DNA of 64,000 nucleotides from the NCBI GenBank assembly GCA_937975765.1, contig CALJUR010000008.1:124001-188000 (forward strand), given 5' to 3'. Both the position numbers and the translations under genes were made by a program. Positions 1 to 8,552 of this stretch are shown here, piece after piece. Position 1 is the stretch's first letter. Each line of letters begins with the position of its first letter. The notes beneath the pieces were generated by a model. That model was not told the origin of the DNA, made no database searches, and saw only the letters and a list, made by a program, of their open reading frames with translations. The DNA is from an uncultured Myxococcales bacterium. GTDB lineage: Bacteria > Myxococcota_A > UBA9042 > DTJE01.

Positions 1-3000
1 GCCTTGGTGGTGGCGTTCTGGCATCTCGACGTGACGTCCGCGGAGGCCTGGGAGTTGCACAGCACCCAGGTCGCGCCCGGGGCCAGCGTGCCCGAGTCCG
101 CCAGGGGCGTCGTGGCCGTGGCGGTCGCGCTGCCGTTCGCATACAGCGTCAGGGAGCAGGACGACAGATCGATCGGGTCCGCCGATCCGTTGTAGACCTC
201 GATGGCCTTGTTGAAGCTGCTGCCCTCGACATACTCGCTGATGAACACGCCGCCGGACGGGGCTTCCGTCACGGATACGGGCAGGTCCAGCGTCGAGGTG
301 CCCAGCATGGCGGTGACGGTGGCATCGCCCGCGGCATCGCCGTGGACCGTCACGACGGCCTGGAACGACCGGGGCGCCAGCGGTACCGACAGGGGCACGG
401 AGGCGACGCCGGACGGGTCCACGGCCAGGTCGATCGCGAGCGCCGCGGTACCGAAGTTCGGGATGTCCGTCGTCAGCGTCCAGTTCCCGTCCTTTCCCGC
501 CTGAAGGTCCAGGGAGGCCGGCACGCCGGACGCCAGCACCGGCGTTTCGGCGGGTCCCACCACGCGCACGTCGGCCGTCAGGGTGGTCGTGTCCAGTTGC
601 GCGGTCAGGGTCACCGCGACCGGGTCCGCCGCCTTGGCCACCACCGGCACCTCGGCCTCCATCGCCCCCGCCGGGACCACCACGGCCCCGCCGTCCGGAA
701 GGTCCAGCCGGTCCGGCGCCGAGGAGGCCACCTGCACGGTCACGTCCTGGCCCACCGACCGGGCCAGGCGAACCTTCAGCACCGGCACCGTCGCGCCGGT
801 CTCGCCCTCCAGGGCGAAGGCCTCGGCAGGACCGAAGGAGGCCAGTTCCGGCACGATGTCGGCCCGCGCCAGGTCGTTCTCGTCGCGCGGCTCCAGCTTG
901 CTGTCGTTGCTGGCGTATCGCAGCACCCCGGAGATGGACGTGAACCGGTCCCCCAACAGCGGGAACGGTGTCGCCAGGTGCAGGAAGTCGTCGATGCGCA
1001 GGCCGCCCGTCACGACGAACTCGTTGATCGGCGCCTTGTCGCCGGCCCCGACGGCCGGCGCCACGTCGGTCACGGTCACGTCCATCACCTGGACCAGCGA
1101 GCCCTCCAGGGCGGCCGCGCGGGACCCTCCGGTGGCCACGTCGGCAGGCAGGGCCACGACCGGGACCAGCGCCTCGTTCCCGGAGGACAGGATCGACAGG
1201 TAGGACACGTTCGACAACTGGACCTGGCCGTAGTACATCGTCACGGTCCCGTCCACGTCGATCCGGTCCCCGACCGCCGGAACCGGCGTGCCGCTGGGAC
1301 GGTAGATGTACAGGCCGCCGTTGTCCGTCCCGGCGTACCCGGGACCGGTCGGCGGGTGCTGCACGAAGAAGCCCTGCGGCACGCCCGCGTTCGACCCGTA
1401 CCCGGTGACCTGCACGCCCTGCAGGCGAACGGTGCTGCCCGCGCCGATCGTGCCCGACTTCACCTGGTAGATGGTGCCGGGGCAGGACATCGTGCCGGGA
1501 TTCGCCAGGTCGGGGCAGGGGTCGCACCCGTCGCCCTTCCCGTCCTTGTCGCGGTCCGATCCGTCGTCCGGGAAGGTGGGGCACAGGTCCTGGGCGTCCG
1601 GGATCAGGTCGCCGTCCAGGTCGTCGCCCGCGTAGATGCGGCAGGCCGTCGTCCCGTCGTCCATCGGGCAGGGGTCGCAGGCGTCGCCGATCCCGTCGCC
1701 ATCCCAGTCGGGCTGGCCCGGGCCGTCCAGCGGGCGCACCGGGTCGAACATCGACGGGCACAGGTCCGACTCGTCCGCGATGCCGTCGCCGTCCATGTCG
1801 CCGGTCTTCGGGATGCCGTCGTACTGGCCCGGCCGGAACGGGATGCACGAGGGCTCGCCGTCCGGGATCCCGCAGAAGAACAGCCCGTACCCGCCCGACG
1901 CCTGCAGGGTCGCCAGGGTGGACCCGGTCTCGCGCTGGACGCAGGCGCGCTTGGCCACCTGGCAGACGTCCAGGGATTCGCAGCCCGGGTCGTTCGCGGT
2001 CAGCGCGGCCACGAGCCCGTCGTCGCCGTACAGCGCCATGCCGCCGCGCATCACCAGCACGACGTCCCCGGGCGCGGCGTCCAGCACGGCCCTCTCGTCG
2101 GGATGCACGCCGGCGTTCCACACGGCCACGTCGCCCAGGTGCCCGGGCGCCAGCACGCCCAGATGGTCGTCCAGCCGGAAGGCCTTCGCGTTGTTCACGG
2201 TGGCCATGTCCAGCAGGTCGCGGTCGCCGAAGTACCCGCCGAGGTACGTGTCGTTGACCTCCTGGGCGCATCGCAACTCGCGCATCATGTTCACCGAGCC
2301 CGAGGCGGTCCAGTCGGATCCCAGGCCGATGTTGTGGCCCATGCGGGCATACACGGTCACGGCGGCCGTCTGGCCGTACAGGTCGATGTTGGTGCGCGGC
2401 GACCAGATCAGCGAAACGCCCCGCCCGGTCATCGCGGCGATGTCGGACGCCAGCACGCCCACGCCGTGCACCACGCCGGTGTTCGACAGCATCACGTTCA
2501 CGCCGCCGCGCGAAGTCGATGACAGGCAAAGCAGTTCGTTGCGGGCCGCCTGGTTGATGCCCTCGGCGACGTGCGGCACCCAGCAGGGCTTGGACGCGAT
2601 GGTGGCGGGGTTCGGCAGGGACGGGTAGGCGCACGAATCGGTCAGCATCTCGCCGCCGGTGTCGTCCAGGGGGAAGGTCTCGTAGTCCGCCTTGCGCGTC
2701 GGGTCGATGCCCGCCATCAGGTCCTGGTCCAGGTTTCGCAGCAGGCCCTGGCCCTTGCCGGACCCGAACATCGACGTGGCGCCGCCCAGCACGTTTCGCA
2801 GTTCGCCCCACTCCTCGGCGCCGCTGGTGCTGGGGACGGTGATCTTCGTGTGGCCGTCCAGGCCGCGGCGCCACTGGTGGCGATGCTCGTACCGCTCGGT
2901 GCCGTGGGCCTTCGGGGTATTGCCCGTGTAGGTGATGTGGTCGTGGCCGTTGATGAGGCCGGGGGTGACCAGCGCCTCGCGGCACAGGACCTTCGTCGCT

Positions 3001-3683
3001 CCCTCCGCCTCGGCGATCCCGGCGACGGCGTCGCAGCCGACGGCGCGGATGACCCCATCGGCGCCGATCAGCAACTGGCCGTTGCGGAGGATGCCGTCCT
3101 CGGTGTCGTCGCGCGGGACCAGGATGTGCCCCTGGATGAGCACCCAGCCCGTCCCGGCCTGGACCGCACAGGTGCCTGCCGCGATTTCCGGGACGGCGTT
3201 CGGGCAGGTCCCCGGCTGGGTGGTCTCGGTGGCGTCCGATGCGTCCTGCGACCCGGGGTCCCCGGGTGCCGGGTCGGTCGCGGTGTCCTCGACGGGAAGG
3301 TCGGTTCCCGGCACGTCCTCTCCCGGGTCGTCGTCCGCGTCGGGCAGTGCGTCCCCGCCGGCCGGGTCCGAGCCGGGGTCCTCCTGGGCGTCCTGGTCCG
3401 GAAGTTCCGGGGGCGCTTCGGGCTGCGCGTCCGTCCCCGGGACGTCCCCGCCCTCGTCGGGATCGACGGGCAGATCCTCTGCGGGCAGTTCCGCGCCCGG
3501 ATCGGGGACGGCCGTGTCGTGGCCCTTGTCCGGCGCCACGTCCCGGGCGTCCCAGACATCCAGGGGGACCTCGCCGGAGGCATCCAGCAGGTCGGCCGTC
3601 TGGATGATCTTGTTCCCCTCGCAGGCTGCCAGCAGCGCGACGGGCACCAGGCACGACAGGAACAGCGTGACGGTCCGCCTCAT
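1..3683 (-). CDS. Amidohydrolase-family lipoprotein fused to TSP3 repeats, OB-like and lamin-tail domains (3' end outside window)
   Basis: About 1,227 codons are visible and the C-terminus lies beyond base 1. The start at 3683 gives a lipoprotein signal peptide with Cys21 in a LAAC lipobox, then a long Asp/Pro/Gly-rich linker to about residue 200. The amidohydrolase domain follows. It shows the metal-binding HxH as GHDH (His247, His249), a WSPRTN motif, and GLGSDW, whose Asp is the expected late metal ligand. Around residues 628-734 are Asp-rich calcium-binding thrombospondin type 3 repeats of the DxDGDGIxD..D.CP kind. A region containing GFFVQ and GDRIDVDGTV resembles the OB-fold found in secreted nucleases of the YhcR/ExeM type. 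Beta-rich segments come next, and a lamin-tail-like segment (VFISEYVEGS, IEVYNG) begins near residue 1138. An outer-surface hydrolase of the imidazolonepropionase-like branch is likely; the substrate is unknown. It is divergent from the radical SAM gene. Confidence 0.85.
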   Translation of the reverse strand, partial: MRRTVTLFLSCLVPVALLAACEGNKIIQTADLLDASGEVPLDVWDARDVAPDKGHDTAVPDPGAELPAEDLPVDPDEGGDVPGTDAQPEAPPELPDQDAQEDPGSDPAGGDALPDADDDPGEDVPGTDLPVEDTATDPAPGDPGSQDASDATETTQPGTCPNAVPEIAAGTCAVQAGTGWVLIQGHILVPRDDTEDGILRNGQLLIGADGVIRAVGCDAVAGIAEAEGATKVLCREALVTPGLINGHDHITYTGNTPKAHGTERYEHRHQWRRGLDGHTKITVPSTSGAEEWGELRNVLGGATSMFGSGKGQGLLRNLDQDLMAGIDPTRKADYETFPLDDTGGEMLTDSCAYPSLPNPATIASKPCWVPHVAEGINQAARNELLCLSSTSRGGVNVMLSNTGVVHGVGVLASDIAAMTGRGVSLIWSPRTNIDLYGQTAAVTVYARMGHNIGLGSDWTASGSVNMMRELRCAQEVNDTYLGGYFGDRDLLDMATVNNAKAFRLDDHLGVLAPGHLGDVAVWNAGVHPDERAVLDAAPGDVVLVMRGGMALYGDDGLVAALTANDPGCESLDVCQVAKRACVQRETGSTLATLQASGGYGLFFCGIPDGEPSCIPFRPGQYDGIPKTGDMDGDGIADESDLCPSMFDPVRPLDGPGQPDWDGDGIGDACDPCPMDDGTTACRIYAGDDLDGDLIPDAQDLCPTFPDDGSDRDKDGKGDGCDPCPDLANPGTMSCPGTIYQVKSGTIGAGSTVRLQGVQVTGYGSNAGVPQGFFVQHPPTGPGYAGTDNGGLYIYRPSGTPVPAVGDRIDVDGTVTMYYGQVQLSNVSYLSILSSGNEALVPVVALPADVATGGSRAAALEGSLVQVMDVTVTDVAPAVGAGDKAPINEFVVTGGLRIDDFLHLATPFPLLGDRFTSISGVLRYASNDSKLEPRDENDLARADIVPELASFGPAEAFALEGETGATVPVLKVRLARSVGQDVTVQVASSAPDRLDLPDGGAVVVPAGAMEAEVPVVAKAADPVAVTLTAQLDTTTLTADVRVVGPAETPVLASGVPASLDLQAGKDGNWTLTTDIPNFGTAALAIDLAVDPSGVASVPLSVPLAPRSFQAVVTVHGDAAGDATVTAMLGTSTLDLPVSVTEAPSGGVFISEYVEGSSFNKAIEVYNGSADPIDLSSCSLTLYANGSATATATTPLADSGTLAPGATWVLCNSQASADVTSRCQNATTK

Positions 3684-3715
3684 CGATCGGTCCTCCCGGT
3701 ACGGTCCTGGCGGCA

Positions 3716-3744
3716 AGGATAGCGGCTTCGCGCGACGGGCGAAA
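3716..3744 (-). promoter_or_regulatory. Possible promoter of the amidohydrolase lipoprotein gene
   Basis: Read on the minus strand, TTTCGC (3744-3739) and TATCCT (3721-3716) are separated by 17 bases. The start codon is about 33 bases beyond the -10, with GGGAGG just ahead of it. The -35 is a poor match; the -10 is the stronger half. Confidence 0.4.
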
Positions 3745-3762
3745 GACGCGTGTGACCGGGAC

Positions 3763-3791
3763 TTGACGGTTGGCCATGCCGCGCCGATGCT
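3763..3791 (+). promoter_or_regulatory. Promoter of the radical SAM gene, probably giving a leaderless mRNA
   Basis: TTGACG at 3763-3768, a 17-base spacer and GATGCT at 3786-3791. The GTG start at 3798 is seven bases past the -10, where transcription would be expected to begin. No Shine-Dalgarno-like sequence precedes the GTG. Confidence 0.5.
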
Positions 3792-3797
3792 TCCCCG

Positions 3798-5105
3798 GTG
3801 AGCACCTCCTCCTCGGTCCTGTTCTCCCCCGTGCCTTCCCGGCTGGCCCACTCGTCGCTGGGGTTCCACGCGGCCTTCGCCGGCCTGGCCCCCTGCGAGC
3901 GGGCCTGCCTTCCCGGCGAGGGCAGGCCGGATCCCCGTTCGATGGAGTCCGGACGGGTCCTGGGCCAGTTCGAGGTCGTCTGGGTCAGCATCGCCTGGGA
4001 ACTGGAAGCGCCGGTCCTGGCACGCGCGTTTCGCGCCTCGGGCCTGCAGCCGATCCGGTCGCTGCGTCCCGGGACCGATCCGCTGGTGGTTGCCGGGGGG
4101 CCCCTGACCCGGTCGAACCCCGACCTGGTGGCCGCCTTTGCCGACGCCGTCTTCCTGGGAGAGGCGGACGCGGCGTTCGCGGACCTGGCCGCATGCGTCC
4201 GCCAGGCCCGGGACCGCGAGGACGCCCTGGCCCGCCTGGCCGCGGTGCCCGGAACCTGGGTGCCGGCCGTTCACGGGTTCGTGCAGCCTCCCTGCGGGCC
4301 GGTCTTCGCGCCTGCCGGGACGCCGCCCGCGCGCACGATCCTGGCCGGCGAGGGCAACGAGTTCGGCGACGCGTTCATCGTCGAGGTCGGGCGCGGCTGC
4401 CCGCGAGGGTGCACGTTCTGCGTGGCCCGCGGGGGGGAGCGCCGGGCGATGTTCCATCCCGCGCAGGCGATCCTGGACGCGGTCCCGGAATCCGCCACCC
4501 GGGTCGGGCTGCTGGGGGCATCCGTGTCGGACCACCCCCGGCTCCTCGAGATCGTCGAGTCCCTGCACGCCCGGGGCGCGGGGGTCTCGCTGGGGTCCGT
4601 GCGGGCCGATCGCGTGACGCCCGAATTGCTGGGCCTCCTGGCCGCATCGGGACTGAAGACGCTGACGGTGGCGGCCGACGGGCCCTCCGAGGCGTTGAGG
4701 GTCGCCCTGCACAAGGGCATCACGGCGGACCACCTGCGCCGGTGCGCGGAACTGGCCCGCGCCCACGGCATCGGCCGCCTGCGAGTCTACGTGATGGTCG
4801 GCCTGCCGGGCGAGGCGGATGCCGACATCGAGGAACTGGCCGGCCTGGTGCGCGAACTGTCCTCGCGGGTGCGGCTGGCGGTGTCGGTGTCGCCCTTCGT
4901 CCCCAAGCGGTTCACGCCCCTGGCCGAGGCGCCGTTCGCGGGCGTGAAGGAGATCAAGAGGCGGCTGGCCCTGCTGTCACGCCGGGCGGGAGGGGCGGGC
5001 ACCCTGAAGGCCACCTCGCCCCGCGAGGCCGAAATGGAGTGGCGCCTGTCGCACGTGCAGGGGGAGGCGGCCGAAGCCGCGATCGCGGACGCCGCCGGGG
5101 GCTGA
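3798..5105 (+). CDS. Radical SAM protein with an N-terminal B12-binding-like domain
   Basis: A 435-residue protein. The iron-sulfur ligands are seen in RGCPRGCTFCVA near residue 200, which is the CxxxCxxC signature of the radical SAM superfamily, so a 4Fe-4S cluster and S-adenosylmethionine are expected. The N-terminal 150 residues have the alternating pattern of a cobalamin-binding-like Rossmann fold (VVWVSIAWE, PLVVAGGP, AVFLGEAD), as in the MiaB/Elp3-type architecture. I see no DxHxxG motif for B12 itself. The later segment VYVMVGLPGEADADIEEL matches the common GLPGET element of this class. It stands alone between a divergent lipoprotein gene and a convergent zincin gene. The substrate cannot be named. 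The GTG start was chosen because no start with a ribosome site lies nearby and the promoter supports a leaderless message. Confidence 0.85.
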   Translation: MSTSSSVLFSPVPSRLAHSSLGFHAAFAGLAPCERACLPGEGRPDPRSMESGRVLGQFEVVWVSIAWELEAPVLARAFRASGLQPIRSLRPGTDPLVVAGGPLTRSNPDLVAAFADAVFLGEADAAFADLAACVRQARDREDALARLAAVPGTWVPAVHGFVQPPCGPVFAPAGTPPARTILAGEGNEFGDAFIVEVGRGCPRGCTFCVARGGERRAMFHPAQAILDAVPESATRVGLLGASVSDHPRLLEIVESLHARGAGVSLGSVRADRVTPELLGLLAASGLKTLTVAADGPSEALRVALHKGITADHLRRCAELARAHGIGRLRVYVMVGLPGEADADIEELAGLVRELSSRVRLAVSVSPFVPKRFTPLAEAPFAGVKEIKRRLALLSRRAGGAGTLKATSPREAEMEWRLSHVQGEAAEAAIADAAGG

Positions 5106-5132
5106 GGCGGCGGGGGACGGGGCGGCGGGGGT

Positions 5133-5945
5133 TCAGGCCAGGTCCAGGCGCTCGAGATCCTCGTCCTCCAGCCCGAAGTAGTGCCCGACCTCGTGCAGCA
5201 GCGTGATCTCGATCTCGCGCACCAGTTCTTCCTTGTTCATGCACTGGCGCTCGATGTTCTTCTGGTAGAGGTGGATCCGGGGGGGGATCTGCGACCACGG
5301 GTCCGACCCGCTCCTCTCGGTGATCGAGTACCCGTCGAAGACCCCCATGATCAGCGGCGACAGGCCGCTTTCCTCGATCATCTTCGCGTCGGGCAGGTCC
5401 GACACGAAGACCTCGACGCCCTCCATCCGCTTCCGGAACTCCTCCGGCAGCAGGGCCATCGCCTTCTGGACCGCCTCGTCGAAGACCTTGCGGGTCACCC
5501 GCATCGGCATCGGGCAGCCGTCGGGGTCCAGCCGGTTCGCGTGCCGGAAGGCGTTGTCCGCCTGCCGGAAGCGCCTGTCCATCTCCAGCAGGATCGCCCG
5601 CACGTAATGCGCCTCGGGGTTCTCGGGGTCCAGGTCCAGCGCGCGCTCGACGTCGGTCTCGGCCTCCTCCAGCTGGAATTCCTCGACCAGGCAGTTCGCC
5701 CGGGCGGAGTAAGCGTCGGACCATTCGGGGTCCAGTTCGACGGCCCGGTCGTACAACTCGATGGCGTAGTCGATGTCCCCGACGCGCAGCGCCGCGTCGC
5801 CCATCAGCGCCATCACCTCGGCGGACTCGGGGTACTCCTGCTCCAGCCGGCCCAGCAGCACCCAGGCCTGCTCGATCTCGTCGGCGGAGATCATCTCGTA
5901 CGCCGAGTCCAGCTGGGACTGCAACTCGTTGGAAACCTCGGCCAT
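5133..5945 (-). CDS. TPR protein with C-terminal zincin-like metallopeptidase domain
   Basis: A 270-residue protein. The N-terminal half is helical tetratricopeptide-like sequence, with repeats ending in AVELDPEWSDAY and ALDLDPENPEAH. The C-terminal half resembles the small MMP-like zincin family (Pfam Zincin_1/DUF1025 type). It ends with LLHEVGHYFGL, an HExxH zinc site followed by GL, and PRIHLYQKNIER as the preceding strand. The ATG at 5945 overlaps the stop of the HD-domain gene by one base (TGATG), so translational coupling is likely and longer upstream readings are not needed. Position at the end of the pyr cluster does not reveal a role. A TPR scaffold joined to this peptidase fold is unusual. 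Substrate unknown; cytoplasmic, since no signal peptide is seen. Confidence 0.85.
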   Translation of the reverse strand: MAEVSNELQSQLDSAYEMISADEIEQAWVLLGRLEQEYPESAEVMALMGDAALRVGDIDYAIELYDRAVELDPEWSDAYSARANCLVEEFQLEEAETDVERALDLDPENPEAHYVRAILLEMDRRFRQADNAFRHANRLDPDGCPMPMRVTRKVFDEAVQKAMALLPEEFRKRMEGVEVFVSDLPDAKMIEESGLSPLIMGVFDGYSITERSGSDPWSQIPPRIHLYQKNIERQCMNKEELVREIEITLLHEVGHYFGLEDEDLERLDLA

Positions 5946-7237
5946 CAGCCCTCCGCGTCCACCGTTGCGGCCACGCGGGCCTCGACGGCGGGGACGTCCT
6001 CCTCGGCACAATAGACCCGAAGGACCCGCTTGCGACGGGCCTGCCTCGCGTACAGGTCACTATACTCCTCGACCGGCACGACGGTGCGCCGCGATCCCGC
6101 GTGCGCGATCCTCACCAGCAGGGGAGGGCCGATCCGCGCCGGCCTTCCCCCGGGGAACTCCCGCGAGAACTCGATCCCCGACTCGACCCACTCGCACGAC
6201 GCCGGCAGGTCCGCCTGGATGGCGGTCCGCCGTTGCTTCAGCGCGTCCGCCTCCTCGTCCCACGCCTCCACCGCCAGGGGCAGCGGCCGGCCCTCCAGGA
6301 TGCGCCGCGCCGACGGGTCGTCCGAGTCCCGCAGCCGCGACAGCAGCCACTCGTCGTCGCACCCGGCGAAGGCCTCCGGGGAGGCCGGCACCGACAGGTC
6401 GCGGCCCGCCGACGCCAGGAAGCGGGCCAGCAGCCGGTGGTACGACAGCGTCCTCTGGTGCGCGTAGACCATCAGGAACATGTGGTACCGGGACAGCAGG
6501 AAGTCCTCGAACGCGAAGATCGCCGACGAGTCCAGCGCCAGGCACCACGCCCCGTCCTGGACGTGCGCCCCCATGTGCGACAGCAGCCAGTCCTTCTCGA
6601 AGTGCCCGTAGGAGACCCCGGTGAAATACGAATCCCGCCGCAGGTAGTCCATCCGGTCGACGTCGATCTCGCCGGCGATCATCTGGCGCAGCAGGGGCAG
6701 GGCGCTGGTGGACCCGAACCGGAAGGGGTCGTCGCCCTCGCCGCCCAGCACGACCGCCACGTCCTCGGCCCGGACGCCCTCGTCCGCGAACGCCTCGCGC
6801 ACGACGTCCGCGAGGTCGCCGTGCAGCAGCAGCGCGCGGGTCATCTCCTCGTGCGTGGCCCTGCGATCCGGCCCCACGCCGGCCGACGCGCCCGGGACCC
6901 GGTCCGCGGGCGGCAGCAGTCCCTCGCCCGTGTGCGACATCGGCCCGTGGCCCAGGTCGTGCAGCAGGGCGGCCAGACGCATCGTGGCCCGGGACCGTCG
7001 CCGGTCGGCTGCGGGCATCCCCTCCAGGTCCGGGGAGACGGCATCGAACGCCTCGCCGGCCAGGTGCATCGCGCCCACCGAGTGCAGGTAGCGCGTATGG
7101 GTCGCCCCGGGGAACGTGGCCTCCGAGAAGCCCAGTTGCCGGATGCGGCGCAGGCGCTGCACCAGCGGGTGCTCCAGCACGCGGCGCTCGGAGGCGTGGA
7201 CCAGGATGGGGCCGAGGATCGGGTCGCGGATCTCCAT
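5945..7237 (-). CDS. HD-domain phosphohydrolase (dGTPase/SAMHD1-like family)
   Basis: A 430-residue protein of the HD superfamily. The metal-binding series is visible: His in HTRYLHS (about residue 48), the HD doublet in LLHDLGHGPMSHT (about 91), and the late Asp in DVDRMDYLRRDSYFTG. This order and the DRMDYLRRD signature match the YdhJ/SAMHD1-like branch of deoxynucleotide triphosphohydrolases and related phosphohydrolases. dNTP or nucleotide hydrolysis is the best guess. The gene starts 13 bases after the stop of pyrC' and its stop overlaps the next start, so it is probably co-transcribed with pyrR-pyrB-pyrC'. A nucleotide-pool role would fit that setting. The true substrate is not shown by sequence. 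Confidence 0.85.
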   Translation of the reverse strand: MEIRDPILGPILVHASERRVLEHPLVQRLRRIRQLGFSEATFPGATHTRYLHSVGAMHLAGEAFDAVSPDLEGMPAADRRRSRATMRLAALLHDLGHGPMSHTGEGLLPPADRVPGASAGVGPDRRATHEEMTRALLLHGDLADVVREAFADEGVRAEDVAVVLGGEGDDPFRFGSTSALPLLRQMIAGEIDVDRMDYLRRDSYFTGVSYGHFEKDWLLSHMGAHVQDGAWCLALDSSAIFAFEDFLLSRYHMFLMVYAHQRTLSYHRLLARFLASAGRDLSVPASPEAFAGCDDEWLLSRLRDSDDPSARRILEGRPLPLAVEAWDEEADALKQRRTAIQADLPASCEWVESGIEFSREFPGGRPARIGPPLLVRIAHAGSRRTVVPVEEYSDLYARQARRKRVLRVYCAEEDVPAVEARVAATVDAEG

Positions 7238-7250
7238 GGAAAGGGATCCC

Positions 7251-8552
7251 CTAGCGAACGCCGCTGCGGGCGAACGTCACGCGACCGCCGCGGACGGTCA
7301 TCTCGGCGCGTCCGGCGAAGGCCTGTCCCAGGAACGGGCTGTTCTTGCCACGGGAAAGAAGGGTGGAGGGGCCGACGGTCCACGGGGCGGCACGGTCCAG
7401 CAGCGCCAGGTCGGCCGGGGCGCCTGCCGAGATCGTCCCGCCCGGGAGGCCCAGCAGCCGCCTCGGGAACACCGCCAGCGCCTGGATCGCCGTGCGCAGG
7501 TCGACCTCCTCGGCCGCGACCAGCCGGTTCACGATCGGCCACACCGTCTCCAGCGTCGAGGCGCCCGGCACGGCCAGGTCGAACTCCAGTTCCTTGTCCT
7601 CGATGGCCCGCGGCGCGTGGTCGGACACGATGGCGTCGATGGTCCCGTCCGCCAGGCCGGCCAGCAGCGCCTTGCGGTCCTCCTCGGACCGGCAGGGCGG
7701 CCACACCTTCGCGTTCGGGTCCCAGTCCGCCGCGGACTCCTCGTTCAGCAGCAGGTGGTGCGCCGTCACGGAGGCCGTCACCGGCACGCCGCGATTCTTC
7801 GCGTCCCGCACGATCCGCACCGCCGCCGCGCTGGACAGCTTCAGCAGGTGCACGGGCGTCCCCACCAGTTCGCACAGCGCCACGTGCCGCGCCACCGCGG
7901 TCTCCTCGGCGGCCACCGGCGACGCCTTCAGCCCGCGGATGGTCGCGACGTACCCCTCGTGCGCCATGCCCGCCACCAGCGATGGCTCCTCGCTGGTCAG
8001 CAGGATCGGCAGGTGGAAGTTCGCGCCGTACTCCATGCACCTGCGCAGGAACCCGGCCTTCGCGACGTGGTGGTCTCCCTCGCTCAGGCCCGCGACACCC
8101 GCGTCGGCCATCTCGCCGATCTCGGCCATCGTCTCGCCGGCCAGGCTCTTCGACAGCGCGCCCAGCGGCCGCACCTCGACCCTGCCGCAGGCCGCTCCCT
8201 GCTGGATCACGAACCGCGCCGTGTCCGCGCCGTCGATGACCGGGCTGGTGTCGGGCCGCACGCACACCGTGGTATAGCCGCCGGCCGCCGCCGCCGTCGA
8301 GCCCGTCGCCACGTTCTCCCGCTGCTCGTTGCCGGGCTCGCAGAAGTCCGCGTACAGGTCCACGAACGACGGCACCAGCAGGTGGCCGTGCCCGTCGATG
8401 ACCTCGATGTCCTTCGGCGCCTCCACCATGCCCGGCCCGGCCCTCTTCACGGCCGTGATGACGCCGTCCTCCCACTCCACGTATCCCCAGAAGCGCTTCC
8501 CCTTCCCGGGGTCCAGGATCTCGCAGTTGGCCAGTCGCGTGCGCATGCTCAC
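7251..8552 (-). CDS. pyrC': Dihydroorotase-like protein, probably non-catalytic (PyrC')
   Basis: A 433-residue type I dihydroorotase homologue; the overall fold is clear from AAGGYTTV, SDHAPR and the C-terminal SRGKNSPF element. The metal ligands are largely missing. The usual DxHxHxRxPG is DLYADFCEPG here, so His-His becomes Tyr67 and Asp69 and the substrate Arg becomes Cys71. The two later His positions are Thr186 and Lys238. Only Asp311 of SDHAP is kept. It resembles in principle the inactive PyrC' (PyrX) proteins of Pseudomonas, which are required to assemble aspartate carbamoyltransferase. The adjacent pyrB, overlapped by four bases (GTGA), supports that role. An active dihydroorotase would then be encoded elsewhere. 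GTG at 8552 is used; ATG at 8546 is an equally good start. Confidence 0.85.
   Translation of the reverse strand: MSMRTRLANCEILDPGKGKRFWGYVEWEDGVITAVKRAGPGMVEAPKDIEVIDGHGHLLVPSFVDLYADFCEPGNEQRENVATGSTAAAAGGYTTVCVRPDTSPVIDGADTARFVIQQGAACGRVEVRPLGALSKSLAGETMAEIGEMADAGVAGLSEGDHHVAKAGFLRRCMEYGANFHLPILLTSEEPSLVAGMAHEGYVATIRGLKASPVAAEETAVARHVALCELVGTPVHLLKLSSAAAVRIVRDAKNRGVPVTASVTAHHLLLNEESAADWDPNAKVWPPCRSEEDRKALLAGLADGTIDAIVSDHAPRAIEDKELEFDLAVPGASTLETVWPIVNRLVAAEEVDLRTAIQALAVFPRRLLGLPGGTISAGAPADLALLDRAAPWTVGPSTLLSRGKNSPFLGQAFAGRAEMTVRGGRVTFARSGVR

Noticed and set aside
342..2522. A 726-codon plus-strand open frame
   Set aside because: It runs opposite the amidohydrolase lipoprotein gene, its product is a GC-driven mix of Arg, His, Gly and Val without domains, and no ribosome site supports it.
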